Of a stretch of DNA of 64,000 nucleotides, positions 8,577-16,668 are shown in pieces (the first letter of the stretch is position 1; every line of letters starts with the position of its first letter). The notes below the pieces were generated by a model, which saw nothing but the letters and a program-made list of their open reading frames with translations, was not told where the DNA came from and did no database searches. This DNA comes from Burkholderia cenocepacia (GTDB lineage Bacteria; Pseudomonadota; Gammaproteobacteria; Burkholderiales; Burkholderiaceae): the NCBI RefSeq assembly GCF_014211915.1, contig NZ_CP060039.1, forward strand, positions 2,976,001-3,040,000, read 5' to 3'. A program made the position numbers and the translations under genes.

Positions 8577-8645
8577 AAGCTTGAAGGTTTGAAAAAGCAT
8601 CCGCGCCTGCGCGAGGACCGGCAAAAGCCGGCGCCGACGCGACGT

Positions 8646-9683
8646 TCAGCGCCGCTCGCTCGGCGTCACGCCCGTCCAGCGCTTGAACGCGCGCGTGAAA
8701 TTGGCGCGGTCGGTATAGCCGACGCGCGCGGCGATCTCGTCGACCGGCAACCGCGTGCCTTCGAGCAGCCGCAGCGCGTCGCGCAGCCGGATCTCGTCGA
8801 GCAGCGCCGAATAGGTCGCGCCGTATTCGGCGAGCTTGCGCTTGAGCGTGCGCGCCGACACATGCAACTCGCGCGCGACGTCGTCGACCGACGGATAGCC
8901 GCCCTCCCCGCAGATCAGCAGGTTGCGCACGCGCTCGACGATGCTCTCCGCATAGCCGAGCCGCGCGAGTTCGGCCTCGCACTGCTGGACGATCATCTGC
9001 GCGGTCTGCGCGTTCGCGGTGCCGATCGGCTCGTCGAACAACGCGGCGTCGCAGCGGATGCGGTTCGCGCTCGCGTCGAAATGGCAGCGCGGCAGCCGCG
9101 CGCGATAACGCTCGAACCACGGCGGCTCCGGCCATTCGAAATGGAGTTCGGCACGCGACTGCAGCGTGCGTCCCGGCGTCGGATACAGCAGCGAATTGAA
9201 CAGGATCGCGGTTTCGACCAGAAAGTTTTCCACCGCGAACTGGCGCAGCCGGCCGAGCGGAAACGCTTCGAGCACGTCGATGTCGACGATGCCGTCGAGC
9301 TGCGCGAGCCGCACCGAGAAAAACGGCACGCGCGTCGGCAGGTAGCGGATGCCGAGCGCGATCGCCTCGCCGAGCGTCGCGCAGCTCATCAGCCCGAAGC
9401 CGATCAGCCCCGCTTTCGTCAGGCTGCTGCGCAGGCCGATCTCGATCGCGATCGACGGATCGTCGGTCGCATCGAGCAGGTTGAACACGATCGCCGCCTG
9501 CTGCAGCGGCGTGATGCGCGCATCGGGCTGCGCGAGCCGGTCGCGCGCGACGCCCGAGCCGGCGAGAATGCGGCCGCCATCGATGCCGCGCTCCTCGGCC
9601 AGCATCAGCATGAACAGCGCATACGCGGACGACACCGTCGCCTTGTTCAACTGGCGCGCGGCATCCGGAACGGACAGGGCCAT
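8646..9683 (-). CDS. AraC-family transcriptional regulator
   Basis: A 345-residue regulator of the OruR/ArgR-like AraC group. The N-terminal 200 residues resemble the arabinose-binding-like domain of these proteins (LMSCATLGEAIALGIRYL). The C-terminal double helix-turn-helix includes VDDVARELHVSARTLKRKL and the closing VDEIAARVGYTDRANFTRAF, ending at GVTPSERR as usual. The ATG at 9683 has GGAG eight bases upstream; a longer frame start lacks one. The gene is divergent from the fatty acid desaturase with about 220 bases between the starts, a layout in which the regulator commonly controls the enzyme. Confidence 0.88.
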   Translation of the reverse strand: MALSVPDAARQLNKATVSSAYALFMLMLAEERGIDGGRILAGSGVARDRLAQPDARITPLQQAAIVFNLLDATDDPSIAIEIGLRSSLTKAGLIGFGLMSCATLGEAIALGIRYLPTRVPFFSVRLAQLDGIVDIDVLEAFPLGRLRQFAVENFLVETAILFNSLLYPTPGRTLQSRAELHFEWPEPPWFERYRARLPRCHFDASANRIRCDAALFDEPIGTANAQTAQMIVQQCEAELARLGYAESIVERVRNLLICGEGGYPSVDDVARELHVSARTLKRKLAEYGATYSALLDEIRLRDALRLLEGTRLPVDEIAARVGYTDRANFTRAFKRWTGVTPSERR

Positions 9684-9907
9684 GCGGCGAACTCCGGAGC
9701 GGTTTCGGCGGATTGTAGCGTCGCTGGCCCGCGATGACACCGCGGCGGCACTCTAGCGGGCCGACCTCCGCTCAGGCGCCCGCGCGTCGGCCAACGTGGC
9801 CCGAAATGACACCGCCATTGGCACCGATGGCCCTCGCCTGCGTTCCGGCACGCGCTATGCTTGTCACATCGGCATTGCCCCCACTCTTTTCGCACGGATT
9901 CCGGTCG

Positions 9908-11017
9908 ATGAGCCAACCCGCACGAACCGCCTTTCGCCACGACGCCGACAGGGTCGCGTACGTCCGCCGCGAAGTGAACGCGGCGAGCGACGCGATCCGC
10001 GCACGCTTTCCGCTGCTCGACCGCCAGAACCTCGTCGGCGCGACCGTGATGGCCGTGTCGGTGAGCGCGATGCTCGCGATCGCATGGCTGTATGCGCGCG
10101 GCGCGATCGCGTGGTACGCCGCGCTGCCGCTCGCCGCGTTCGTCACGTCGCTGATCCACGAGCTCGAGCACGACCTGATCCACCTGATGTACTTCAAGAA
10201 GACGCCGTGGGCGTATCACCTGATGATGGCGCTATGCTGGGTCACGCGGCCCGGCACGATCAACCCGTGGACGCGCCGGCGCATGCACCTGCACCACCAC
10301 AAGGTGTCGGGCGGCGAATCGGATCTGGAGGAATTCGGCATCACCAACGGCGAGCGCTGGGGCGCGAAGCGCCTGCTGATGATCGCGGACGGCATGCTCG
10401 CCGTCGTGCTGCGGCCGGCCGCGATGCGTCGCAAGGTGAAGCAGTACGTGGCCGCGCAACCGGTGCAGGACCCGTCCGAACGCCTGCAGTTGCGCATCGA
10501 GCAGGTGTCGTCGTACATGCCGATCGGTCACCTGTACTACACGCTGTGGCACGCGTTCATCGTCTATCACGTCGGCCTGTTCGCGCTGCATGCATTCGAT
10601 GTCGCGGTGACGGTGCCCGCCGCCGTCGAGCGCGTGATGAGCGTCGTCGATTTCCTGGCGGTGGTGTGGCTCGGGCCGAACTTCGTACGCAGCTTCTGCA
10701 TCAACTTCGTCAGCTCGAACATGCACTATTTCGGCGACATCGACTCGCGCAACGTGATCCAGCAGACGCAGGTGCTGAACCCGTGGTGGATGCTGCCGTT
10801 CCAGCTGTTCTGCTTCAATTTCGGCAGCACGCACGCGATTCATCATTTCGTGGTGCGCGATCCGTTCTACATCCGCCAGCTGACCGCGCGCACCGCGCAT
10901 GCGGCGCTGCGCGAAGTCGGCGTACGCTTCAACGACGTCGGCACCTTCGCCCGCGCGAATCGCTGGGGCGGCTATCGTCCGCCCCGCGCGGCGCGCAACG
11001 CGCCGGCCGACGCGTAA
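9908..11017 (+). CDS. Membrane fatty acid desaturase family protein
   Basis: A 369-residue integral membrane di-iron enzyme. The three histidine boxes are visible: HELEHD at residues 84-89, HLHHH at 127-131 and HAIHH at about 318-322, separated by hydrophobic helices, the pattern of membrane acyl desaturases and hydroxylases. It would insert a double bond or hydroxyl group into a lipid or alkane chain using O2 and an electron donor. No ferredoxin or reductase gene is adjacent. The start at ATG 9908 places the first helix at about residue 43; the ribosome binding site is weak, and an upstream ATG would add residues without similarity. The divergent AraC regulator is the likely controller. Confidence 0.86.
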   Translation: MSQPARTAFRHDADRVAYVRREVNAASDAIRARFPLLDRQNLVGATVMAVSVSAMLAIAWLYARGAIAWYAALPLAAFVTSLIHELEHDLIHLMYFKKTPWAYHLMMALCWVTRPGTINPWTRRRMHLHHHKVSGGESDLEEFGITNGERWGAKRLLMIADGMLAVVLRPAAMRRKVKQYVAAQPVQDPSERLQLRIEQVSSYMPIGHLYYTLWHAFIVYHVGLFALHAFDVAVTVPAAVERVMSVVDFLAVVWLGPNFVRSFCINFVSSNMHYFGDIDSRNVIQQTQVLNPWWMLPFQLFCFNFGSTHAIHHFVVRDPFYIRQLTARTAHAALREVGVRFNDVGTFARANRWGGYRPPRAARNAPADA

Positions 11018-11046
11018 CGGCGGCGGCGCGCCGCATCAGCGCCGCG

Positions 11047-11667
11047 TCAATCGCCGATCGGCGGCATCGGCCCCTGCCCGCGAATCCATGACCAGTGCGC
11101 GAGCTCGGCCATTTCCTTGTCGCCGCGACTGTCGCCATACGCGAACAACTGCTTCGGCGGCCGGTTGCCCCACCATCCGCGCAACCGCACGACTTTCTGC
11201 GGCCCCCAGCAGTTCTCGCCGTCGAGGCGCCCGGTGAAGATGCCGCGCTCGAACGCGAGCCGCGTCGCGAGTACCGCGTCGAAGCCGGCCGTCTTCGCCC
11301 ACTTCTCCAGATACAGCGACGGCGACGCGCTGACCAGCACGACTTCATGCCCGCGCGCCCGATGCTCGCGAATGCGCTCGAGCATTTCCGGACGCACGAG
11401 GCGCGGCAGATAACCGTCGACGAATGTGCGCGCGTGCGCATCGAGCGCGTCTTCGCGAATCGGCCCGAACGCGAACGACGCGAACTTCGCCTTCGCGTCG
11501 CCGCGCGACAGCAGCCCGGCCTTCATCGTGACGATCCACGGCAGCGCGCGCAACCCGGCCCACGCGAAACGCGGCGTGCCGACCGCCTGGCGGACGAAAT
11601 GGCGAAAGCTGTCGGTGGTCGTGATGGTGCCGTCGAAATCGAAGGCGGCGACGATGCGGTCGGTCAT
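11047..11667 (-). CDS. HAD-superfamily phosphatase, subfamily IB
   Basis: The 206-residue protein begins with the nucleophile motif AFDFDGTITTTDS, continues with LVSASPSLYLEKWA (motif II serine) and KVVRLRGWW...YGDSRGDKEM (motif III lysine and motif IV acidic pair). This is the serB/HAD-IB architecture, with a helical cap between motifs I and II. Members dephosphorylate small substrates such as phosphoserine, phosphocholine or lysophosphatidic acid. The substrate here is unknown. The gene stands alone, convergent with the desaturase gene, 29 bases from its end. Confidence 0.88.
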   Translation of the reverse strand: MTDRIVAAFDFDGTITTTDSFRHFVRQAVGTPRFAWAGLRALPWIVTMKAGLLSRGDAKAKFASFAFGPIREDALDAHARTFVDGYLPRLVRPEMLERIREHRARGHEVVLVSASPSLYLEKWAKTAGFDAVLATRLAFERGIFTGRLDGENCWGPQKVVRLRGWWGNRPPKQLFAYGDSRGDKEMAELAHWSWIRGQGPMPPIGD

Positions 11668-11791
11668 GGAGAATCGGCGGGGAAAGCGATGAGATGCCCG
11701 GGAAGATAGCAGACTCGCGAGGGCCCGCGCGAAACCGTACCGCCCGACACGAGACCGCGCGCGGCGAAGCGCATGCGGTCGGATCGTTCGC

Positions 11792-12541
11792 TCAGCGCGG
11801 CGGCCGCGCGGCCAACGCCGCCGGCAGCACGACGTTCATCAGGTGATCGGCGCGCGACAGCAGGTCGGTCACGCGCTCGTCGAGCCCGCGCAGTTGCGCC
11901 GGCTGCATCCGGATCGGCTGGACGGCCTGCCCGACGACGTTGCGACGGTCGAACAGCGTGCGTTCGACGCCCGCATCGTCCGGCGCCCGCACGACGCCCG
12001 ACACCGCGCTCAGCGCCGCGAGCACGACCACGAGGTTTTCCTCCGCATGGCGGACCTTCGCGGCGAGCTCCTCGGTACGGCGCGGGAAAAAGCCGAGCGA
12101 CTGCTTCAGCGCACCGAGCGCCGCGCGGTAGTCGACATGGCTGGACGCCCCACCGAACCAGCGTTCGAACATGCCGGCCCTGCGCGTTGCCTGCGCGAAC
12201 ATCCCGGCCATCATGTCGGCCGCGCCGAGTTCGTTGAATTCGCGCGTCGTCGCCGCGACGGCTTCAACGAGGTTGCCGGATGTGCCGCTCGATGCGCGGC
12301 GCGTAGTCGGGATAGAGATTCGGAAAGCTGTCCGGATCATATCGTCGTTGGCGTTCGGTTTGACTAACCCAAGCGTCCACAGCAATTGCCACTCGGTCGG
12401 ATAGTCACGCCGCAGCGGATTGAGCCATTCAAGTCCGACAGCCTGGGCAACAACCGGCACAGCCGGCACACCTTCGACAAATTGCGCCGATGTGGCGCTC
12501 GTCTCGGTCCGCAACGGCGGGCCCGACAAGAGTGTTGCCAT
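11792..12541 (-). pseudogene. Chimeric remnant: tla3-like (DUF2875) fragment fused to an unrelated C-terminus
   Basis: The 249-codon frame joins two unlike parts. Residues 29-71 (VGLEWLNPLRRDYPTEW, LLWTLGLVKPNANDDMIRT) match residues 92-136 of the intact DUF2875 protein encoded at 12906-14387, with about four of five residues identical. After the threonine the similarity stops. In another frame at about 12290-12345 the DNA reads DPDSFPNLYPDYAPRIERHI, which looks like coding sequence, and from about 12290 down to 11792 the first frame again looks protein-like (NELGAADMMAGMFAQATRRA, HAEENLVVVLAALSAVSGVV). I read this as a deletion joint between a second tla3 copy and an unidentified gene, with a frame change. 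The C-terminal part is not recognised. Confidence 0.6.
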
Positions 12542-12632
12542 GACAATCGAGACGCACCCGATGCGTCAAGTGTGAAGCAGTGCAGGAATAGTCCCGATCG
12601 AACCGGCCAATCGAGCGCGCCGGTTCGGCAAT

Positions 12633-12896
12633 TCATTCCCGTCCGGAGGACGCGAGACTCGAAATCAACGTCGCACCACATGAGGTCTTGTGACCATCGA
12701 ACGCGGCCGGTTTTCCATCGACGATGACCTGCGGATCGCCTTCGGCGATAAAGCAGGCCTGATGGCCCGCGATCGGACAGATACACGTATCACCGAGCCG
12801 GGCGACCGGCCGCCCCATCACTTCGATGACCGAGCTGCCGGTCACGACTTGACCGCCGTGGCTCGTTGCGTCGCCGACTCGAATGATTCCGCGCAT
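12633..12896 (-). CDS. PAAR-domain protein (T6SS spike tip)
   Basis: The 87-residue product has the PAAR layout: GDATSHGGQVVTGSS, MGRPVARLGDTCICP, GHQACFIAEGD and DGHKTSCGATL, with the conserved histidines and cysteine that hold one metal at the tip of the cone. PAAR proteins cap the VgrG trimer and sharpen the type VI secretion spike. The ATG at 12896 follows AAGGAG at five bases. It lies directly downstream of tla3 in the same direction, so it is part of the vgrG-tle3-tla3 unit. It has no effector extension. Confidence 0.93.
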   Translation of the reverse strand: MRGIIRVGDATSHGGQVVTGSSVIEVMGRPVARLGDTCICPIAGHQACFIAEGDPQVIVDGKPAAFDGHKTSCGATLISSLASSGRE

Positions 12897-12905
12897 GCGC
12901 GCTCC

Positions 12906-14387
12906 TTACTTTGAATAGCCTTGGGTCGTAGGACTCGCATCGTGACGATGTCCCCACCAAGGCAGATAGGCGTTGTTTCCACCGCGTGCACGAAACCAGT
13001 TCTTACTTGCGTCGATCGGCGTCAGTTTCGAGGGCGCGATCACTACCATCGCTGTCGGATGCTCGGTGTCGGTCGTTCCGGCTACGAGCACATTTCCACC
13101 GAGGTGATTCGCCCGGCCGATCGCCAACGCCACATCGGTCAGCGCCGCGCCGGCCCCCATGTCACCGAGCAACGCCGATGTATTGAAGGTCTGCGTACGG
13201 AAATCGTACTCGGGCAGCACTTCGGTCAGCGTCTGCGACAGTGAGGCAATACGTGTCGATGCAGCATCGCTGCCCTTACCCGCGTCGTGCACGACGTAAT
13301 TCACCGACGACACCGGCACACCCGCATTATTCGCCGCCGTATTGATCGTCGACTTCCACGCCTGCACCGCGCGGCTCGCGCCTTGCTTTGCCTCGAAGTC
13401 CTTGACGTTGCTTCGTGCGGCTTTACCGATCCACGCCAGCGGCTCGCGCTCAGTCTTCAGATCCGGGCCAGCAAGGAATAGCACCACCATATTCTCGTTG
13501 ATCTGTTCGTCGTTCGGCGGAAAACTCGGCGCGTCCCAGTTCATCACCCATGCACTCTTGTCCGGATGCGTAGCCAGATAGTCCAGCGCGGCGTCCAGCG
13601 ATGCGAAGCCGGCGTTGCCGTGGCCCGTCGTCACGTGCACATCGGGCGGTGTGTCGCGGCTCCATAGATTTTTTGCGGATGGATTGCCGATTTCGAATAT
13701 ATTGATAATGCGATTGCGCAGATAAGACGCAGCCGATACAGGCTCAATTCGACCAGAAGGAATAGCCAGTTCGACGTGCACACCAGCCAACTCCCGCCAC
13801 TTCCCTTTCTCATCCGCACTGACGGTATAAAAATAATCTTCGTTGGTAAAATACGGAACCCGGAACAGCAACAACAACTTATCAACATACTTCTCATAAA
13901 ATCCAGAAAAAGATTCGCTACCTCGATTACCATCGGCGACAATGGAAATTGCCTGCAACGTCGAATATTTCTTCGGGTTCGTTCGAACCATATCGTCGTT
14001 GACATTTGGCTTGACTAGACCAAGCGTCCACAATATTTGCCACTCGGTAGGGTAATCTCTGCGTTGAAGGGGATTCATCCATCCAAGCCCTACAACTTGA
14101 GCAACGAAAGGTTTGGATGAACTGGCTCCAGCTATGGGAACTGCCTTATCGGTCGACGAGGCAGCCACCGCGCGAGGGGCGGCAATCACTGTTGCGAACG
14201 CAAATACCATGATTGCCACGAGCCCAGGGACCAGCACCAATCGTCTCATCAGATTACCCATACTCAATAACTCTCCCGTCGGCTTGCCAGACAAAATCAA
14301 TATCAAAAATGATGCCCCTAAAGCAAGAAACAACGCAAGACTTGCAATCCCGACTCGGCGCGGCCAGGTAGAAATGACCGCCCTCAC
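12906..14387 (-). CDS. tla3: Type VI lipase adaptor, Tla3-type (DUF2875)
   Basis: The 493-residue protein carries two N-terminal hydrophobic segments (residues 14-33 and 49-70), then the DUF2875 domain with VVGLGWMNPLQRRDYPTEWQ at about 99-118. In Pseudomonas aeruginosa a DUF2875 protein, Tla3, is the adaptor that brings the lipase Tle3 to its VgrG; the gene neighbourhood here is the same. Translation starts at GTG 14387, four bases inside the end of tle3 (GTGA overlap) and behind GGAGGT, so the two are translationally coupled. The first third of the gene is AT-richer than its surroundings. A partial second copy lies at 12330-12460. Function is transferred from the family, not shown here. Confidence 0.88.
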   Translation of the reverse strand: MRAVISTWPRRVGIASLALFLALGASFLILILSGKPTGELLSMGNLMRRLVLVPGLVAIMVFAFATVIAAPRAVAASSTDKAVPIAGASSSKPFVAQVVGLGWMNPLQRRDYPTEWQILWTLGLVKPNVNDDMVRTNPKKYSTLQAISIVADGNRGSESFSGFYEKYVDKLLLLFRVPYFTNEDYFYTVSADEKGKWRELAGVHVELAIPSGRIEPVSAASYLRNRIINIFEIGNPSAKNLWSRDTPPDVHVTTGHGNAGFASLDAALDYLATHPDKSAWVMNWDAPSFPPNDEQINENMVVLFLAGPDLKTEREPLAWIGKAARSNVKDFEAKQGASRAVQAWKSTINTAANNAGVPVSSVNYVVHDAGKGSDAASTRIASLSQTLTEVLPEYDFRTQTFNTSALLGDMGAGAALTDVALAIGRANHLGGNVLVAGTTDTEHPTAMVVIAPSKLTPIDASKNWFRARGGNNAYLPWWGHRHDASPTTQGYSK

Positions 14388-16645
14388 AAAACACCTCCCA
14401 GCTTCATGAAAAATCCGCCATCTCGCTCGTCATATATTTTCCCTGGCATCTTGGCATTGTCGTCTTTTTTTGCCCAATCGGGCAAAAACAATTCGCCATG
14501 CTTGCCAGTATTTATATAATCCATCAAATTGAAATTAGGATCACTCTTCCTGGAATCACTGGCGAACCTCCAATCAGCTTGAGTTCTGAGATATGTCAGA
14601 TCTTCTTCAGTCAGATAGCAAAGCCCAATTGCGACATCATAAGCCAACGCCTTTTCAGCATGGTCCTTGTTGGTCATGATGGTCGAATGGTTGGTGGGGT
14701 TATTCTTGTCCCCGCCGTTCAGAATCTGAAAAATCTCATTGTTCCGCCATTCGGTATAGTCAGCACTCGCTGCCTCCGGATTGTCTTCCCCGACCACATT
14801 TCCTTCCTTGTCGACCCAGCGACGATTTCCGGATCTCCGCGCTTCCATGCGAAGAATCGAATGATCCTCATACCGCTGCGCAGCCTCGGACGCCGCATCC
14901 CCCTGCGCCTTCAGCGCATCACCCTCAGTCTTGAATTTTTCCGACTTCGCGTCGAAGTTGTCATACGGATCGTCATCCCGCTTGTTCTCCTTGTTGGCGT
15001 CACGCCCAGCCGACGGCGGATCGTAACCCTCGTTGAAGCACCCTTCCTCAATCGGTTTGCCTTGCGCATCGCGAGCACCCGATGGTTTGCCGTAGCGCAA
15101 CGCCTGCGGCAGAAAGCGCGTTTCCTTATCGAGCATCGGTGCGGTAATCGGGATTTCCCAGTCTTTTGGCGGATCCTCATTGACCGGCATGTTCGTCAAA
15201 TTGAACAGGTAGAGTGCCGGGCTCGTTGCAATCGTGAAAAACTTCGCGATCCACCCTTCATTGGAATGCATGCCTCGTCCAAGACCATACCGCGCAGGTG
15301 GTGATGGCGGATACCAGAAACCTTCCTTCTGGTTCTTGTCCTTGCGCCAGTCATCCTGCCAATACCGATAGAGCTTGTTCTCTCCGCCGACCTCGAAATT
15401 CGACGCGAACACGCGTTGCGAAAAAACACCCCACGCGTTCGTCGCACTGATCTCGTCGACACTCATCCCGCGCCAGCCGATTCCCTGAACGGTCAGGGCA
15501 GAAATGACCTGATCGTGCGGGCAACAGTACAGCGTCACTCTCCCGTAGGTGTTTTTCTGATACAGCCCATGCGCCTCCCGGTCCTTGGCTGCGCTATACG
15601 GCTTGCCCCCGTTCTTCGACGGTCGTGCGTTTTCCATTGCCCGATCGAGATCCTCCGCAGGCATCTCGAGCTCGGCCCGGGCACGCAGGATATCGAAGTA
15701 TGCCCTCAGCGTTTCCTTGCGCGCGACATAGGTCTCGCGCCCCACGTGCCCGTTCTTGTCGCGCACCCCACGCTGGGCCCACGAGTCGGTCATGTTGGCC
15801 TCGACGAGACTGTACGGGGGATTGGCGAGAACATAGGTATCGGCTACGCAGCGCCCTTTCTTGCCCCATTGATCCGTCACCTCGGGCAACCGATCACCGA
15901 GGAATGCAGCGGCAAGGCCGATCATGTTTCCCTGGCTGTGGCATACGATCGTGATCGGCGCGTCGGCCTGTCGCTTGCGGATCGATTCGACCAGACGTGC
16001 AAGCCGCAGAGCACCAAGCACGCCATAAGTGCGCGGTGGCGTGGAATAGATCTTTCGATTGCCGATGCCGTTCATGTGCTGGACGGTCAGCCACAGAAAG
16101 AGCCGATCGTTCAATCCGTCGTTCCACAGGTCCGGCAGACTCGAACACCCGCCCGCGAACGGGCCACCGCCCCAGTAATTCTTCTCGTTGAGCATGATCT
16201 TGTCGCCATACTCCTTCAACTCCACCGCATTCGCGGCATAGCCCCACCGAAAGTGAATGACGGGCGAAAAGGACGGATCGGGCGTGATGTACGTCTTCGA
16301 CGACATGTCCGGATTCAGGAAACCGTCTGGCGTCAGGCTTTCGATATAACTGACCGGCGTCATCTGCCCGGCCACCGGCCCCCAATGGAACAGCTGATCG
16401 TCATAACGCCCCATGCGCCGGTTCAATCCGGCACACAGCCCCTTCTCGGCTTCCTTGAACCATTCCCCTTCCGAGTTCACCCCATGCACGAAAATGACGA
16501 CGCCCGGCAGCGGCATCTGCATCACGCACTCGAGGTCGTTGCGGTTGAATAGCGTCGTCCCCAGTCCACCGCCCACCGAAGTCTGCGAAGGGTCATCCGT
16601 CGACGGTTGCCCGCCCGGGTTCTGCGCAAAGTTGTAGTTGAACAT
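14384..16645 (-). CDS. tle3: Type VI secretion lipase effector, Tle3-type (DUF3274)
   Basis: A 753-residue alpha/beta hydrolase of the DUF3274 group. VVIFVHGVNSEG (residues 49-60) is the oxyanion-hole strand; ITIVCHSQGN (231-240) is the nucleophile elbow, with cysteine in place of the first glycine of GxSxG; CCPHDQV (374-380) likely provides the acid. A C-terminal region rich in charged residues (about 540-640) follows. Tle3 enzymes are antibacterial phospholipases delivered by type VI secretion. The gene lies 23 bases after vgrG and overlaps tla3. No signal peptide is seen. The C-terminal third is encoded by AT-richer DNA. No gene that I can recognise as the Tli3 immunity partner is present. 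Confidence 0.9.
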   Translation of the reverse strand: MFNYNFAQNPGGQPSTDDPSQTSVGGGLGTTLFNRNDLECVMQMPLPGVVIFVHGVNSEGEWFKEAEKGLCAGLNRRMGRYDDQLFHWGPVAGQMTPVSYIESLTPDGFLNPDMSSKTYITPDPSFSPVIHFRWGYAANAVELKEYGDKIMLNEKNYWGGGPFAGGCSSLPDLWNDGLNDRLFLWLTVQHMNGIGNRKIYSTPPRTYGVLGALRLARLVESIRKRQADAPITIVCHSQGNMIGLAAAFLGDRLPEVTDQWGKKGRCVADTYVLANPPYSLVEANMTDSWAQRGVRDKNGHVGRETYVARKETLRAYFDILRARAELEMPAEDLDRAMENARPSKNGGKPYSAAKDREAHGLYQKNTYGRVTLYCCPHDQVISALTVQGIGWRGMSVDEISATNAWGVFSQRVFASNFEVGGENKLYRYWQDDWRKDKNQKEGFWYPPSPPARYGLGRGMHSNEGWIAKFFTIATSPALYLFNLTNMPVNEDPPKDWEIPITAPMLDKETRFLPQALRYGKPSGARDAQGKPIEEGCFNEGYDPPSAGRDANKENKRDDDPYDNFDAKSEKFKTEGDALKAQGDAASEAAQRYEDHSILRMEARRSGNRRWVDKEGNVVGEDNPEAASADYTEWRNNEIFQILNGGDKNNPTNHSTIMTNKDHAEKALAYDVAIGLCYLTEEDLTYLRTQADWRFASDSRKSDPNFNLMDYINTGKHGELFLPDWAKKDDNAKMPGKIYDERDGGFFMKLGGVL

Positions 16646-16668
16646 GTTGTTTTTCTTGAAGACTCAGC

